A DNA stretch of 64,000 nucleotides from Gerris lacustris. Taxonomy: Eukaryota; Arthropoda; Insecta; Hemiptera; Gerridae. A program made the position numbers and the translations under genes. Below are positions 30,165-45,389 of this stretch, piece after piece (position 1 is the first letter of the stretch; each line of letters begins with the position of its first letter). The notes beneath the pieces were generated by a model. That model was not told where the DNA came from. It saw only the letters and a list, made by a program, of their open reading frames with translations, and did no database searches. The DNA lies in assembly GCA_951217055.1 (NCBI GenBank), contig OX578277.1:69549455-69613454 (forward strand), written 5' to 3'.

Positions 30165-32811
30165 AACTTAACTTGGCCAATGTCAAAAATGTTATTATCT
30201 ACAAATCAGTTCATCACTTGTCATTTTGAGGAGACGAGTTAAGTGTGTAAATAAGCAGTGCCTGATTTGTGACAGTATGCACCGGTATGCCATAGCAACT
30301 GATGGAAGATTGTTGGTGCACATGGGAGTTTTATTTGTTACCAATGTCATTTTTGTTTATTTTTTACTAAGTGTGATTCCAGTTGTTTTACTATCACTTT
30401 TAAAATGCTTAGAAAAGCATTAAAATAACGTTTTAAAAAATCAAAATTTCATAACTTTTGGGCAAAAAGGACACAGTACCGGAACCTCTTTTTATACAGT
30501 TATCAGTGAATTAATTATAACAGGAGCTCTGTTCACTCAAGATTAACTTGATGAGTTTATTATAGCACAGTTTAACTAAGAAACATATTTAATTCAAATG
30601 CTAACCAACTCATAAACTAAGGAATTTTAAGTTTAATAGTTTGGAATTTTAATTTAAGATATTACAGATAATTTAAATGAAAATATTTTGTTTTTAATAT
30701 TTTATTTGGATATAAAAGAGATTTATCATAATAATAATCAAAAAGATTAAAAAATTATTATAAAAACATGCAACAATAATTAATGTAAAGGGCAAGGTTT
30801 GGAATATTTTAAAAATAAAACATACATCAATCACCTTTTGTCCAGTCTCAAGATAAAACATTTTTCTTTTCTTAGATTATTATCAGATTAGAACAGCAAA
30901 AGAAATAAAAAAAAATAAAAATATGAATAATTATAAAAATTCAATCATGAAATTAAAATACATGATAAATGTACTTAAAACACTGAGATTCTATATTCTT
31001 TGAGGTGAAATTTAATTAGGAACTTGAACATCCTCCACTGACCCTTGAATTTTACAACATAAAATTCACAAAAAAATAAGATCATCACATATAATGATAA
31101 TAACCATAGTTTCCAAAAAACACTCAAAATTAAGCTTAAAAAACGAATAACATACTTCTTTATTAAAAGAATAATCACATCTTTTTAACAAAGTTAAAAT
31201 AAAATAAAAATTATAAACAAAAAAAAAATCTCAATCTTCAAAACAAGATTTGTTTATTTATATAAAAATAATTATAATATAAATATTATTTTTATGAAAT
31301 TTCTCATTAAAATAAAACTTATATATTATAATAAACAATGTACCGGTTACAGTATGTACAAATAAAAAACACACTTAAATATTCTACAACAGTAAAGATT
31401 ACATTTCAACATGTAGTATGTTAACAAAAAATTAAAATGCCTAAATATCTTCTTAATTTTATTTTTTATTTTGTTATTTCTTAAGTACATTTAAAAAGTT
31501 AACATAGATCAATTTACACACTTAGTTATTTAACATTTATAGTAAAACTTGAGTAATGAAAACTCATTTATAATCTTTTACAAAAACTCACTTTTTCTCC
31601 TTAATATAATTGACACCATTCCAACTCTCAAAGCAAAAGTATAAAGCAATAAAGGGCAACATCTTTATTTGAAAGGAATTACAATTATTATTATTTAGGT
31701 AGAAAATTATTTGCCAATAAACAAGTTTTGTGACAAAAAATTTACCTTCGGAAGCACTGTGGAATGTTGAACAAAAGCCTACAAACTTATCTGGCCCCAT
31801 GTATAACAGGTATTGATAAAATAAACATTTTACCTCCTTTTATTATACCATTATGAAGAAATGAACTGTCTTGATAACAATAGTTTATAAAACTCAATTA
31901 CCAACTTAGGTAAGGGAAGAAATAGTCTTAAGTAATATCGGATGCAACTAAAGATGGAAGTAGCCTATTACATTTTATCTAGAGGGTGGTATACAGTACA
32001 CACTATCAGACTTATCTTTTTCTTTAATTGGATCACCTATCACCCTCATTTGACCCTACCTAAATTTTTACTGCCAACAATCTGAAATATTCTACATTAC
32101 TGTAAAATTCTAGAATGAGCAAGATATACTATTCTATTTCAAGTATTATTATTTTTTTTTTTTTTATTGCATCAACTTTTTATGGAAAAATAATTTTCTA
32201 ATTTTAACTGATTAGCAGTGCTTCTGTCATTAAAAAGTGCTGAAATCAAACCTTTTGTCACCCAATAAAATGAAATATATATATTTTTTTATAATCATGG
32301 TTTTGTGAGAAAATTCCAGCACTTGACCTTTATTAAGGTTAAACACTTCATTCAAAAACAAATTCTTTTACAGCTCATTCATTTCCACCTATAATAAATT
32401 AGCATTCTGTATCCTTAGCTAGTTAAAAGGTGTCACATTACTTCAAGAATTAAACTCTTTTACCATTAGAAAACGAAGAAGTTACTTTTGTTTCTTGACA
32501 TTTTGAAATGCTCTGAATATATATATATATATATAACCAGAATCACTGGAAAAAAATTGTCAATGCCAGGTTGCTAAGGAGCTATTAATATCCTTATAAT
32601 TCTATTTTAAGAAAAAAAACGTTTAGTAGATAATTAGGAGATAAAAATAAGTATCTTGTTCAATTTTTGATTTTTTTATCCTGGCATGACACCCCGGGTT
32701 GAATGCTATTAATTCCAACCATTATTTAAGATAAAAAGTGGTTCTCTAATAGAAAAGCTTATCTAAATAGCCTAAACTCATGTTTTAGAGCTTCAGCTAA
32801 GAGTTAAAAAT
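30165..32811. other. AT-rich non-coding stretch
   Basis: Strongly AT-rich, many homopolymer runs, no supportable gene. A short (AT)n tract lies near 32517-32535. Confidence 0.4.
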
Positions 32812-32819
32812 AAAATTAC

Positions 32820-33062
32820 GGCACTTCTTTAGATTGTTACTACCCTTATAAAAAAAAACGAAAAAACAGAAGGGAGTAACAATCTAAAGAAGGTGTACAA
32901 AATGTTCTTCTTTAGACTTTTACTCCCCTTATAACTACTAAAGTGTGATATTCCTTTGTCCTAAAGTACATTGAACTAAACATACCTTTGTCTTAATAGT
33001 TATTTAGTCAAAGTTATTTATATTCGAAATAAGATAGGGGAGTAACAATTTAAAGAAGTACC
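32820..33062. mobile_element. hAT-type MITE with 8-base target duplication
   Basis: AAAATTAC flanks both sides (32812-32819, 33063-33070). Ends GGCACTTCTTTAGATTG and the complement of GGTACTTCTTTAAATTG. A second set of inverted ends lies inside (about 32870-32925), so it looks like a composite of two related elements. The family also occurs at 44151-44309. Confidence 0.75.
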
Positions 33063-34655
33063 AAAATTACTATATTACAATATACCCTGTATGAAAAAAA
33101 TAATAAATTAATAAACATCTCGATACAAAATTGTATAATCGTTACAAAAAAGGAATTGGTACATTTAAAAAAAATAATGTCCACACACACATTCTGATCA
33201 AAACAATATACCCTAAATGAAAAAATACTTCCATTAATCATTTTTTTCTTCTCAAGAAAGAATAATAAAGTATATCCATGCATTTTGTATAGGAGCATAT
33301 CCATGCATTTTGTATAGGAGCATATTTTATTATGCTTAAATTTAACACAATTTAACTAAAATTATAAAGGCCCTCAATTTTGCATAGGGACCCTAAAAAA
33401 GAAAGAAAAGTAGACCTAATTAGTATTTATGTTAGTCACCCATGGAAAATTTCAACTGTCACAAGAAGCTTCTGAAAATCTGATCATTTCTAGCCCACAG
33501 GTACTAGTTTACAGAAATCTATGAACTGATGAAAACAAAGGTCAATCAAGTATAAAATAAATTATGATTTGTTTTTAAAACTGGTTCAATGTATTATAAA
33601 ATTGGGGGTGACAATAAATAATTTCATTGACCCTGAAATTCTTAATTATTAATAAGTGAAAGATTTAATCTTAAACTGTAATGATAAAAATTAAATATTT
33701 ATCTTAAAAGTGAACACAATTCTCCCGTCATTTTCTAAAACTTAGGTTGTTAAAGGAGCAATTCAGTAAGTACAATTCTTAGATCAAAATTGATTAATTT
33801 ATTGTCGAAAATCGCAATAGCTAGTGTAATCATTTTGACATCATAAAAAAACATTTCTTGAGAAGAAAAAAAAAAATGTATAAGAATATTTTTTTCTAGA
33901 ATAATTAAATTTATGGTCTTTACTCTTATTTATTAAGGACACACTGTAAATTGTAGAATTATAAGTCCCGGATATTACGTTATTTCACCTTTCACAGCAA
34001 AATTGAGCAATTTATACAAATAATTCTGATTCAGTTTCTCTCTCTCTGAGTAAAAAAAAAGATGTTTTGGATACAGGGGTGTATAATCTGGATTGAGTTC
34101 ACCATAAAAAAACTAGGTTTTCCAATGATAACGTTTTCTTCAAGAATGAAAACTCTAATAGAACAAATCTAAGTATAAAACCGGTTTAGTTTCCAGTTGC
34201 TAAAAAGTAATTTTATAATACTCATTATCCCTCCAGATACTTCTACCAGTGGAAATAAACCAGTAGGATTTTATCTCCTTGTCCAAAAAACCTAGACGTT
34301 TAATTTTGGATTGCATATTTTCTCAAAAGATCAATTCCTTACAAAATTTACTAGAGATTAAGGATTCAGGCACCAGAAAAATGGTAACAATTTTTAACAA
34401 ATCAACGAACAATGTGTGAGCCAATTTATCATTAGACTGTTAAAGATCCATCTTAACAAAAAGTAAAAAAAATCACTTTCTTCCAAACAATCGTCTTCAA
34501 ACGAGTTTCATTACTTAAATTTAATTCAGTTATATAATTTTTTTTTTTTTTTGTTTCTTCTTTAATTTTTAGTTACTATAAACTACCTGATATAAACATG
34601 AATGAGAAAATTTATAGGAATTAATTACAGTTTTATTGTAAAAAAAAAGAAGAGA

Positions 34656-34659
<4 letters not shown>

Positions 34660-34745
<86 letters not shown>
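34660..34745. repeat. (TA)n microsatellite
   Basis: About 43 uninterrupted TA units. Confidence 0.97.
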
Positions 34746-34748
<3 letters not shown>

Positions 34749-37210
34749 AAAGAAAATATAAATAATTAATCACTATATATGTATTACTTTTGATTTGTGA
34801 TTATAATGAGTTTAAGAGATCAAAGTATTAAGGAAGCAAGAAGCAAAAAATGCTGAATTTCTGCACCAAGGTTTACAAAATAAAAGCATTATTATCAAAT
34901 AATAAAAAGTCAAATTAATTTAATCTTAAAAAGATAATTAATAAAAATTAAACAAAGGTTTTTCAACTTTTAGAAAAAATCTTAGATATATTACATTCTT
35001 TTAGAAAAATAATAATAAAGATAAGGTTCTTTTTAAACGTATAACACCTTTTAAGATCAGTGAACAATAAGCATAGACGAAATTCAATTCTATATGTAGC
35101 TTTGAAATGCTTGTCTAAAATTCTCTAAAATAAGATTGAAAAATACAAATTTAATCTGACAAATCAGAAAACAATTACCTTCTTATTTTAATTTAAGGAT
35201 CTTTAAGTTATAAAAAAATATCAAGTTTTAAATTATGTTAGTAGGATACATTTTTTGAGATGTGAAAGGAATAATTTAAAATAAATAAATTCACCACCGT
35301 TTTCTAATGTACCAATTAAATTAAGATAATATGGAATGAAATCAAATATGGTGAACCATTCAAGGACATAATCAAGTAAAATAAATATTGTATCTCACAG
35401 TTTTGATTTATAATGAGAGACAGTTTCTTAAATTATTTTGTAAACATATAGATTTTTGAGAAATAGGAAATAAAATATAATGGTCATAAGAATGAGCCAA
35501 TAAAATTTAAGCAGCGTGTAGAAGAGGCATTCCTTGTACATGCAAGGATTTATTAGCAAGCTCTCATATAGTGCAAAGAAACCCTTGCTTGTTCTCTAGG
35601 AAGAGCCTTATTTTCTGCAAACTACTTAGATGTTATCAGATAAAGAAGAGGTATTTTCATAAAGTACAAGTTTATTTGTTGAAATTCGTGGCTTATTATA
35701 GTATCTTTATTTGTAATAATTCTAATAAAATGTTACTGAAATAATTAAAACTTGCATTTAAGATAAAATTAGACATACTTCGGGTAAATGTTTCATCTAA
35801 GGATATTATACGAAAAAATATAGATTTTTGAGGATTAATTACATTAATATTTTGACTACCAGGGTATGAATTCTCACAGGAAAACCAAATTTGATCAACT
35901 CAGTTACAAAGTTTAACAACAAAAGAAAAAAAGATCTCTTGACAAAGGCACACAGGACCAAGTACACATGTAAAAGAAACATCAGTGTAAAACTAATTAT
36001 TGTCCTGTGCACTCCAAAAAACTGGTGTTAATAGCCACTCCCCTTCAAGTATGTTTTTTTCAGAAGTCAAAAATCCAGTTTCCTCATATCCTAACATGTA
36101 ATTTTATTTGATCTCATTTAAGCGTACATTTTAAGCTGAAAATTCAAGAAATAGATCATTATCTTCTGATAAGTCATAAAAGTAATAACAAATGCAGTAA
36201 AAACAATAATTTCTCCTTTGTAATAGAAGCCTAAATGCTAGTTAATTAATGACAACCTTATCATTTTATAATAAAATTAGATACATTTATTTTTTTGGAC
36301 CTGCTAATGCATCTTAAGAAAAGAAAAATTAAAATAATTTTCTCTCTTTTTTAAATAAAATAAAATCAAGAACATTCAAATTAAATTATAACATTTTATA
36401 CATATAAAAAAATAAAAATTAACACCTACAATAAATAAAGAATTATAAATGTAATTAGCACACGTTAAAGGGGTTATAACATTAATTCTTTTAAAAAATA
36501 CATCAAATTTTAACATTTAAAAGGGGTTAAAAACACATTTAAACTATCATTAAAAACAAAGAAATACACATAATATCCTTAGATCTAATTCGGTAAAATA
36601 GTTCACATATCAAAATAAAATAAATATTCAGTGAAATCAGTAACAATGTGACCATTGAAAACTCATGTGGTGGTTTGATATGACCAAGATTTAGAAAAAA
36701 AAAAAACTGTTTTACAGTGTTCATCAAAACAATTTTAATAAGACTAAAGCCACACTTTTAATTAGTAAGACTGCTTCATCTTTACATAGTAATTTACTTC
36801 TCGGGAAGAAGGACTTCGAGCTAAAATAAACTTATATAGGAAATAAGTTTTTCTATATGTTAATCGAGGTACATAAGATAAAAATAATATGGAATTATTA
36901 AGGTATTCATAGTGATTCTTTAAACCTATAAAAACGAACGTTAAAAAGAGAGTTGAGATAAATATCTAAAATTTGTTAACTTTGTAAATATAACAGTTAA
37001 TATAGGATATTCATAAAGGATGGTTGAGACAAGGTAGCTGATAAGACAATATAATGTCTTAAAACAATAAATTAATATAATTCAATTATTTGAATTATTA
37101 AAATTATTTTAAAGTTTTATTTTATCACTAAAATTGTGATCATCTGCTACATTTTTATATGTATAACTTAAGAATTTTTAAAGTAATGTCTTGCTTGTGT
37201 TTATTTGTAG

Positions 37211-37270
37211 GACTGTAAAGCCTATGATGATATAGATCAGGTCAACTTTTCGCCGAATGCCGAAATTTAA
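37211..37270 (+). other. Possible orphan terminal coding exon
   Basis: Preceded by a good acceptor (GTGTTTATTTGTAG), the next 60 bases read as 20 codons DCKAYDDIDQVNFSPNAEI and a TAA stop. GC content is higher than around it. No protein family recognised and no partner exon found upstream, so this may be a gene's last exon, a retained fragment or chance. Confidence 0.25.
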
Positions 37271-39733
37271 CAACAAAAAAGAAATAGTGATTACTATTTT
37301 CAGATAATTAATTCCAAGTTAATCGTTCACTTCCCCTACACTAAGCATCTTTAGATATAGATGCATAAAACAAATGATAATCAAAATGATCCAGGTAATG
37401 GAAGTAAAATAGCACTTATTTGAAACTGCAATCTTCTTAAGAAAATATACTTATTATTACAACTGATTTTAAATTACACTGAAAACCTTTTAACACCAAA
37501 ATGTATACATGAAAAATCAAGTAACACAAAATAATACTGTGGTCCCGACAAAATACTAGGTATTTTCATACATGTAACACAGAACGAACAAAATACTGAC
37601 ACCTCATTTAAGCCGGTGAGAATGTAGAGGGGTCTGATATAAAAATGAGATACCCAGGCAAGAACCCTTTAACTCGGCTTTGAAATACAGACACCAAAGG
37701 GAGAGGTGAGGCGAGACAATAACATTTATCTAAACAATCCCTCTCTTGTGACACCGGTTTCTATTTAGCTCTGTGAATTACACCTATCTCCTAAAAACTG
37801 ACTTTTTTCTTACTTAAAATTATCGCTCAATTATTTTGGGATTTTAAAGGTATATTTTGTGTTAGTTTTGAATGGTGTGTTGTGTCTAAATTAGTGAATT
37901 TTGTGTTTTTGTATTTTAAATAAAACTTTTTGACTTGATGCACATATGATTTTTTGCAATATGATTTTTTACTAGTATGATGTATACAAGAGATATACAG
38001 AACAATACATAATATATACCTACACCTCAGTGTAAATCAATAAATTTTGACATAATTTTTTTTTTTTTTTTTTTTTTTTGTATGCATCGTTTTAACACAA
38101 ATAACACAAAATTATATATATAAACTAAATATAACTGAGTTTTCTCTGTTGAATTCTTATACTTTGAGCTGGTTTTAATTTAATTATTTTTGCTCATCTA
38201 CACAGAAACACACACAATAACAGGATAACAACAATAAGTAAATAATCAATGATTAATAAATTTGTCATCCACTTATAATTTTTTTAAAACAATAATTAGG
38301 AACCCCCCCCCCCCCCCCAACGATTCAACACATAAGAGATCCATATTAAACTCAGATTTAAATACACTTGTCATGTTTTGTTTCCTAATTAGGTAGAGGG
38401 AGAGAGGGATTTTTGATTGTATCTAAGTACATTTAAAGAAAACATCCATTCAAATATAATAAACACTTAAGAGTATATAGTTTTGTTCAATAATGATTTT
38501 GTTCTCTTCTTTTAATTGATACTCTACTACATATATAATTTTCCCCCATTTTATTAATGACTGAAATGTGATGTCAAACTTTTAACAAAAGATCAATAAA
38601 TTCTACACATTCAGAAAAATAAAATTCTAGATTTTATTTAAATATATAAAAAAAAAAAAAAAAACAGATGTATAACAAGATGGAAAGATTAAAAAATACA
38701 ATTTAGTGTTAATAATAAAACTTTGATGCCTCACGAAGCCAGAACAAGCTGTTTATGATGGAGTAAAAGAAAAGAACGAAAGCCTCTACATAAAAGATTG
38801 ATTTGAAGCAGTATTTGATCATTGATTCAAGTAGTTTACAAGATAAATTTGAACGATAATAATAGTTTAATCATGAAAATTAATTGTGATAATTTAAGTT
38901 TAATGAATTTGTTCATAATAGATAAGTAGAGTATAAAAAGTTCATAAAGGAAATAATTGTGCAGGTTGGTTTATAAAATAAATGTATTCCTTGTTCATAA
39001 AAACCGAACTCATTAAAGGATAGATTGATTGTATTAATGGATCTGGTCTAAAGAGGATAATGTTAAAAAAGTCTTATATCTCTGGGAATCGAACCCAGAT
39101 GAATCAATTTAAAAAGTAAATATAATCAATCAGTTTTTTGTCTAATCTTCAAAGATAGTATCAAATGTTTTACAAACTGATTTATCACAAATATAGTTAA
39201 TTATATACCTCTATTTAAGTATATGAACCCAGATATATTTTGGTTTTGGTTTTGGTTCCAAATGAAAAAAAATCTATAAATAAATGCATCATAGATTTTG
39301 GTTCCAAACAAGAAAAGATTCTATAATATCTGCATCATCCGTTTTTAATAATAATAACATTAATATGCAGAGTTAACAAGGTAAAATCTAATCTATCTTG
39401 GACTGCTTCACTCTTAAGTGTCGAGACTATAAAATAGACTTCAAATTTATAAGAGTAATTAAGGCTTATTCCGAGCTAGTGATTTTAACTGAATAATACA
39501 AAATTAAATAATTAAATATTCTTCAACCCAGCTTTTAAAAGTTATTATTAAACCAACCTAACAATTGTCCTTAAAAATATATATAAAATTAAAATATACA
39601 AAGGTATGAATGAGTCAGATGAGAGTTGGAAAAGGGAAGATAATGGTAGGTAAATCGTAAAGGATTTAACTGAATGGATAGAAAGTGAAGGAACATATAC
39701 GATTACTTTTTACCACATGTAGAAAGAAGTCAT

Positions 39734-39799
39734 TTAATCAGGAGGCAGGTAAGAGAAGAGCTTGTATCGGTCCCTAATATGAGGCCTTACATCTTCATT
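39734..39799 (-). CDS. CTDSPL2: CTDSPL2 last coding exon
   Basis: Acceptor with a T-rich tract ending [24 protein letters not shown] and TAA. The ending LPPD is diagnostic for CTDSPL2. Confidence 0.94.
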   Translation of the reverse strand, partial: NEDVRPHIRDRYKLFSYLPPD

Positions 39800-42700
39800 C
39801 TAAAAAAAAAGTAATAATATTCACGTTAATAAAATAAGAAAATATTTTTAAGAATTTAATTGCAAAGGAACCATTTAGGCCCAATTTAATAATTAAAAGG
39901 TACTCTATATTCAACTCAAATGGAGTGTTGCTAAATAAAAATGTACTTATTTAATAAGAATGCATGTATGCAAAATTTTAACTGCGTATATGAGCATTAA
40001 CCTTAAGGGTAGACTGATAAACCAAGACCTCAACCCCAATCATGCTTCACTTTTTGGTTTGTAATATGTATTTACTTATCCATGTATTTTAATTTGGTTG
40101 TTAGCTAAGCACATTGTTATTTTTTATCACAATTATGGGGGACTTTCCAATTTAAAGGTCCAGCTACTAATAATGACAGTCTCACTTTAGTAACTTTACC
40201 ATATCGTCCCTACCATGTCAAACTAACGAATGTGAAAATCGGTACTTTTCAGGAGAGCAAAAAAACTCCTATAACAATGAATCCAAAATCAGCGCATTGC
40301 CAAAAGGAGAAACATTTTTATATATTGTTTACTCCTTTTTAGAATGATATTAAGTTTTAACCATTAACTGTTTTTTTTAATAACCCAAAATAGGAGTTTT
40401 TTGGCTCACCTGAAAAGTACCGATTTTCACATTCGTTAGTTTGACATGGTAGGGATGGTATTAAAAAGCATGCAAATCACTTCCAGCCCTTAGAAGTGTC
40501 TCATATAGCAGACCAACATTAATACATTCATAATATATGATATACATTGGTTGTGCTCTGCAATGAATAATACATTATATTTATATATATTGTGTTGCAT
40601 ATCTAAGACTTTATTTTATATTTTAGTTAATATATTCTACTCACCATACAAACAAGATCCTCTAGGAACGGCAAAACCTTCATGAGCTCAGAATCAGACT
40701 GATCCACAAACCAACTCTCTATAGGGATACCATTCTCTAGCTACGAAACAAAACAAAACAAATAAATAAATAAATAAAATACAACTACCTAGAGGAAGGC
40801 TAACTAAGCAATCAATCAGGCTAATGTTGACAATCTACTGATTATATCATAATCCTGATAAGCCATTTAACTTGAGTATTAAAAACAACCTAGATATTAA
40901 ACCACTCATACGCATACTAATTTTTAACTTTAATGCCCTCAGTAAAAGCAAACTAATACAATAACTGCTATTTTCTTCCTCTCTATAGGTAAAGGAAGAA
41001 ATGAGAAAAATTATTGGTCTAGCAATAGCAAATGACTCAAAAAATATAAATTAAGACTAACCTGATATCCAAAAGCTTGAGGAGAGTTGTCAATGATTAC
41101 CACTTTGGATAGATCCCTGCCTAGGATAGACAGATCCTTTATGAAATTACCATTAACACAAACACAGTGCTCCCTAAACAGTCTGTACCTAAACACAAAG
41201 AATAATTATTCTATTACTACATCATATTTTACACTACGAGGAGTCCTACTAAGAAGTTTGTGTTTCACAAAAATCTAATAGACAACGATGAAAATTATAA
41301 TTTATCCACAACACAACTTTCAAGGTCTAAACAAAATGTTACTTTTATTTCTTCATTTTCTTTTTTTAGGACCACCAAATTAAAATCTAGGACACTAATA
41401 AGTTAGAACTTACTTAATCCACTTGCGAGAAGGATCTAGAAGATTGCAGAGTTTATCTGCATAGATCCGTTTTGAAGCAGTAAAGAGGATAACTTCAAAG
41501 ATTGATGAAACCCTCTCTAGGAACTCTTTAAAGAACGGGCGTGTCCTCACAAACACATTATAACTACATTCCTGGAACAGCACGGGGAAAGAGAATGAAG
41601 CGTCTTCCATCTCTTGAAGACTGCAGTGAACTAGTGTCTCATCCTACACAAGTGAAACATACAAATAATATTTAATCAATCCTACACTCGAAATTTTCTC
41701 AATATATTACACTCAAATATTGTTTGTACACTAATTAATAATCATAATAAAAAAGGGATAATAATCATACCAAATCTAAAACAAGAGAAAATTCTGGGGA
41801 AGAGCGAGTTTTAAGAGGCAAAGCAGGGCATCGAGCTCTCATCTCAGAGCTAAGAGGAGGCAGGTGCTTTATGAACAGATACGGATCAAAAGCCTCCCAC
41901 TCACTAACCACAGTACCTTCCTAAAAAAATAAAAAAAATATCAAAAATAAAAATAAGAAACAAAAAGGAATATAAAAGTATGCAAATCCACATAGATCAT
42001 AAGTTTAAGCATATCATTAGATGGCTTGAAGAAATGGAGAGGCAACTTAACTGGGACAGTGCCCAGCTAATTACTCAAGGACTATTGATTTAATTATGCT
42101 GCATGAGTGGTCAATTCTATAGCCACGCTGGCAATAGAATTGAAGCAAGCGTAATCCAAAAAATATTTAATATTAAGCAAATAGTTAATTGGAAGAGTGA
42201 AGTGAGTTCTTTATTTCAGAAACTTGGGCTTTAATAAGTTTGTTTGCTTGTGTTTGCCTAACAATAAATTACTGATAAAAATAAATAAATACTGATAAAT
42301 AAATAAATTGACGGATTAGTACGAAATTCGGCATCTTAGCATTGGCAACTATACACCATAACTGTTTTTGGAATTATAACACTTAATATTTTTAAGATGG
42401 CGGCCAAATAAACAAAGAGCTTTTAGTTAGCATAGCATGACATGTTACATTTTTCTTTTGAATGTCTTAAAAAGTAGGAAAATAACAATAAGTAACTATT
42501 ATTACAAAATGTCCATTTTGGAAACAAATATAGCTGAAATGCGGGTGTGGAAAAAAGGTAATACTTATATAGTAAGTATTCACTTTAGATCTAGATTAAG
42601 AATATATAAGTTATTCCTCGAAAAATATTTCCTATTAGCCATATCAAAAGGAAATATGGCAAATATAAGACCAAAATGCAAATTTTTCAATCTGAATTCA

Positions 42701-45296
42701 TGATAAGTCATTAGTTTGAGGAAGATTAGAATACAGGGAAGTGCTGGGTGGCACCCCCACAATCCTCCTAAATAACCTTCCTACATTCTTACGCCTATAG
42801 CTCCTTTTCAACTATTATTAAATATGTTTCACTTCCTTGCTGGTATCAAGTTGACATTTTACAAGCCTCTTTCAATAGTACATTAGAGTATATGACGTTT
42901 CATTCAAATTGATAGAAAGCAAAATACTGGGGACAATGTTTTCTCTTTTTAAATGTTTAGATCCGATTTGAAGGATAAAGCAATCTTTTATCAAATCATG
43001 ATAAAGATTGCGGTATCGCTATGGCTTATACTAGAAAAATGTTTGAATGTTTGTCCTATTCAAATAGGAAAAGCAGAATCTTTTCCTGTGCTAAAATTCA
43101 AATTTTTAATTAATTAAAGCTCACATTTTCGCAAGTGTTGCACACGAATGCTTGGTTGGACACTTGTGAGATGTGGACACCTCATGCAGACCTATAACAT
43201 CATGTTTCCTACCATCTACAAGACATAAATGTATGTATTCTATGAAAAAAGATACACAATTGCAATATACAAAGTTAATGCCTATATATTTGAAATGCAT
43301 ATTAAAAATATAAATAACAAAACATTTTTAAATACCTTTTTCCGAAAATCGCTAATTTTAAGGCTCCATCAAGAGACCTAAGAGCCATCCAAGTTTGGCA
43401 ACAGTGACTTTTCTTGGGTAAATAAGTTTTCAGAGGTACAGTGGAACCTCGATAATTCAGACTAATTGGGACCGGACTCTGTCCGAATTACCGAATTTTC
43501 GAATATGCTATAAAACAACTTATTTACCTGAGGACTCCTAGAGGACCTGATAAAGGTTCGCCTAAGCTTCTTCTTTGGGTAAACCATATGTACATCGAAT
43601 CTTCTATAAAGCGGTATCATTTGCCGTACGTAACGTTTTCCGGTTTTTTGATCCCTCTTCAGAATCTAGCTTTGACGCTTTTTCGTATTAAATCACTGAT
43701 GGTAGATGTTCATACTTTTTTGGCAAGAGATGCCCTACTTCCACCTTTCGAAATTTGTTCTAGAATTTCCAGTTATTAAATTTTTCAGAAGGCAGTCCAG
43801 ATTATCGAGGCTCCGGATTTTAGAGGTATGAATTATCGAGGTTCTGCTGTAACCATTTTTCTATTTTAAATTCAGATTTTCTGCCCACCCTACCCCTAAC
43901 GGCTGTTGTGTCATGAAGTGTGTAGTCTATAAATAAATATACTATAATCTCCAATTTATCCCAAAATAGAGGATGCTTACCTCCTCCAAAGGTTGACACA
44001 TATTCCCATCTTCATAGTACATGTATTGATCTTGAAGGTGAGCTTCATCCAGGTCATGACTGCTTTCACTGGTATTGGACATCTCCTCTTCACAAAGAAC
44101 TATAAAAAAAATCAAACTATAATAAAAACCTCTTATTATAAACTACTAATGGCACTTCTTTAGATAGTTACTCCCCTTATAAAAGAGAAGTGTGATATTC
44201 CTTTGTCCCAAAGTACATTGGACTAAACATCCCTTTGTCTTAATAGTTATTTAGTCAAAGTTATTTATATTCGAAATAACATAGGGGAGTAACAATCTAA
44301 AGAAGTACCATATCAACTATTAAATTAACCTCTTCTAGACAAAAATTTAATAATTATGTTAAATCAAATTATAATTATTATTTACTACGGGAAACAGACA
44401 GTGAAAAATACACTCCCGCGCCGGGATTTAAACCACGGGTCTCCTGTATTTCTAGTACAGATGCTCTTGCCAACTAAGCTACGCAGGAGAATGATTTTTA
44501 ACTGCCGTAATCAATAACTAGTCCCGAATCCAAGCTTTCAATATTCATATACATTTAGACATTAACTAACAATGAAAAGCAAATTTTCTCGTAAGATTCT
44601 AATCATTGAGTTAGATAAAATCCATATAACTATATAATAAAAAATACCTGATGCATTATCTGGCACAACGTGGTTTACATCTGCAGCCTTAATATTGTTA
44701 TTGTTTATATTATTGACTGCACTGTAAATAAGATCCACAGGAGGCTCAATCCAATTATCTTGAACTTCCACTGCCGCCGCCTATTAAAAAGTAACAAAAT
44801 TAAGAAAATACATTCTTAACAAGAGTTTATATTCTATTTTTAAATACATTAAGAATGGTGCAAAATTATCATAAATATATACAAGCTAAAAAAAACTAAC
44901 CATCTCAGGTTGTTGAGAATTACTTCTACTTGATTCCTTAACAACCTCAGGTTCATTCGCCTTCCATTTTCGCCGAGTCTAAAAAACAGAGTAGCAATTA
45001 CATTTAGCACAACAGAAACACAGAGGTATTTTATAAAATAAGAAGAATGTGGAAAATAAGAAGACATACATACACAATCTTGCAATACAAAGAATTATAG
45101 GAGTAAGCCATAATGAATTACAAAAAATATATATATATATTAAAAATTACGTTCTTCAGATTACACTAAAACTTTCTGTAATTTAATGAAACAAAAATAT
45201 AACATGTAACATTGGACAAGAATTCATACAAATTAAGATAAACACAACACTGAATACAGAATTATAAGTAGAGCTTGATCAAAAACTGATGAGAAA

Positions 45297-45389
<93 letters not shown>

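Larger units (their letters stand above)
33071..39733. other. Long AT-rich region between repeats and CTDSPL2
   Basis: About 6.7 kb without an established gene. It holds the (TA)n tract at 34660-34745, a poly-T run near 38059, a poly-C run near 38307-38320, an orphan exon-like segment at 37211-37270 and a T-arm-like CTGGGTTCGATTCCCAG (minus strand, about 39070-39090) without the rest of a tRNA. The part just below 39734 should include the CTDSPL2 3' UTR. Confidence 0.45.

Noticed and set aside
34660..34745. Possible origin or structural element at the long (TA)n tract
   Set aside because: Simple microsatellite; a similar one occurs at 45314-45388.
39066..39095. Possible tRNA, because of a perfect T arm CTGGGTTCGATTCCCAG on the minus strand
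   Set aside because: No acceptor, D or anticodon arm can be formed from the adjacent AT-rich sequence.
44413..44489. Possible functional tRNA gene with a loop reading CTAGAAA
   Set aside because: Two T-stem mismatches, no type II variable arm that a serine tRNA would need, and the same core occurs in other repeat copies.
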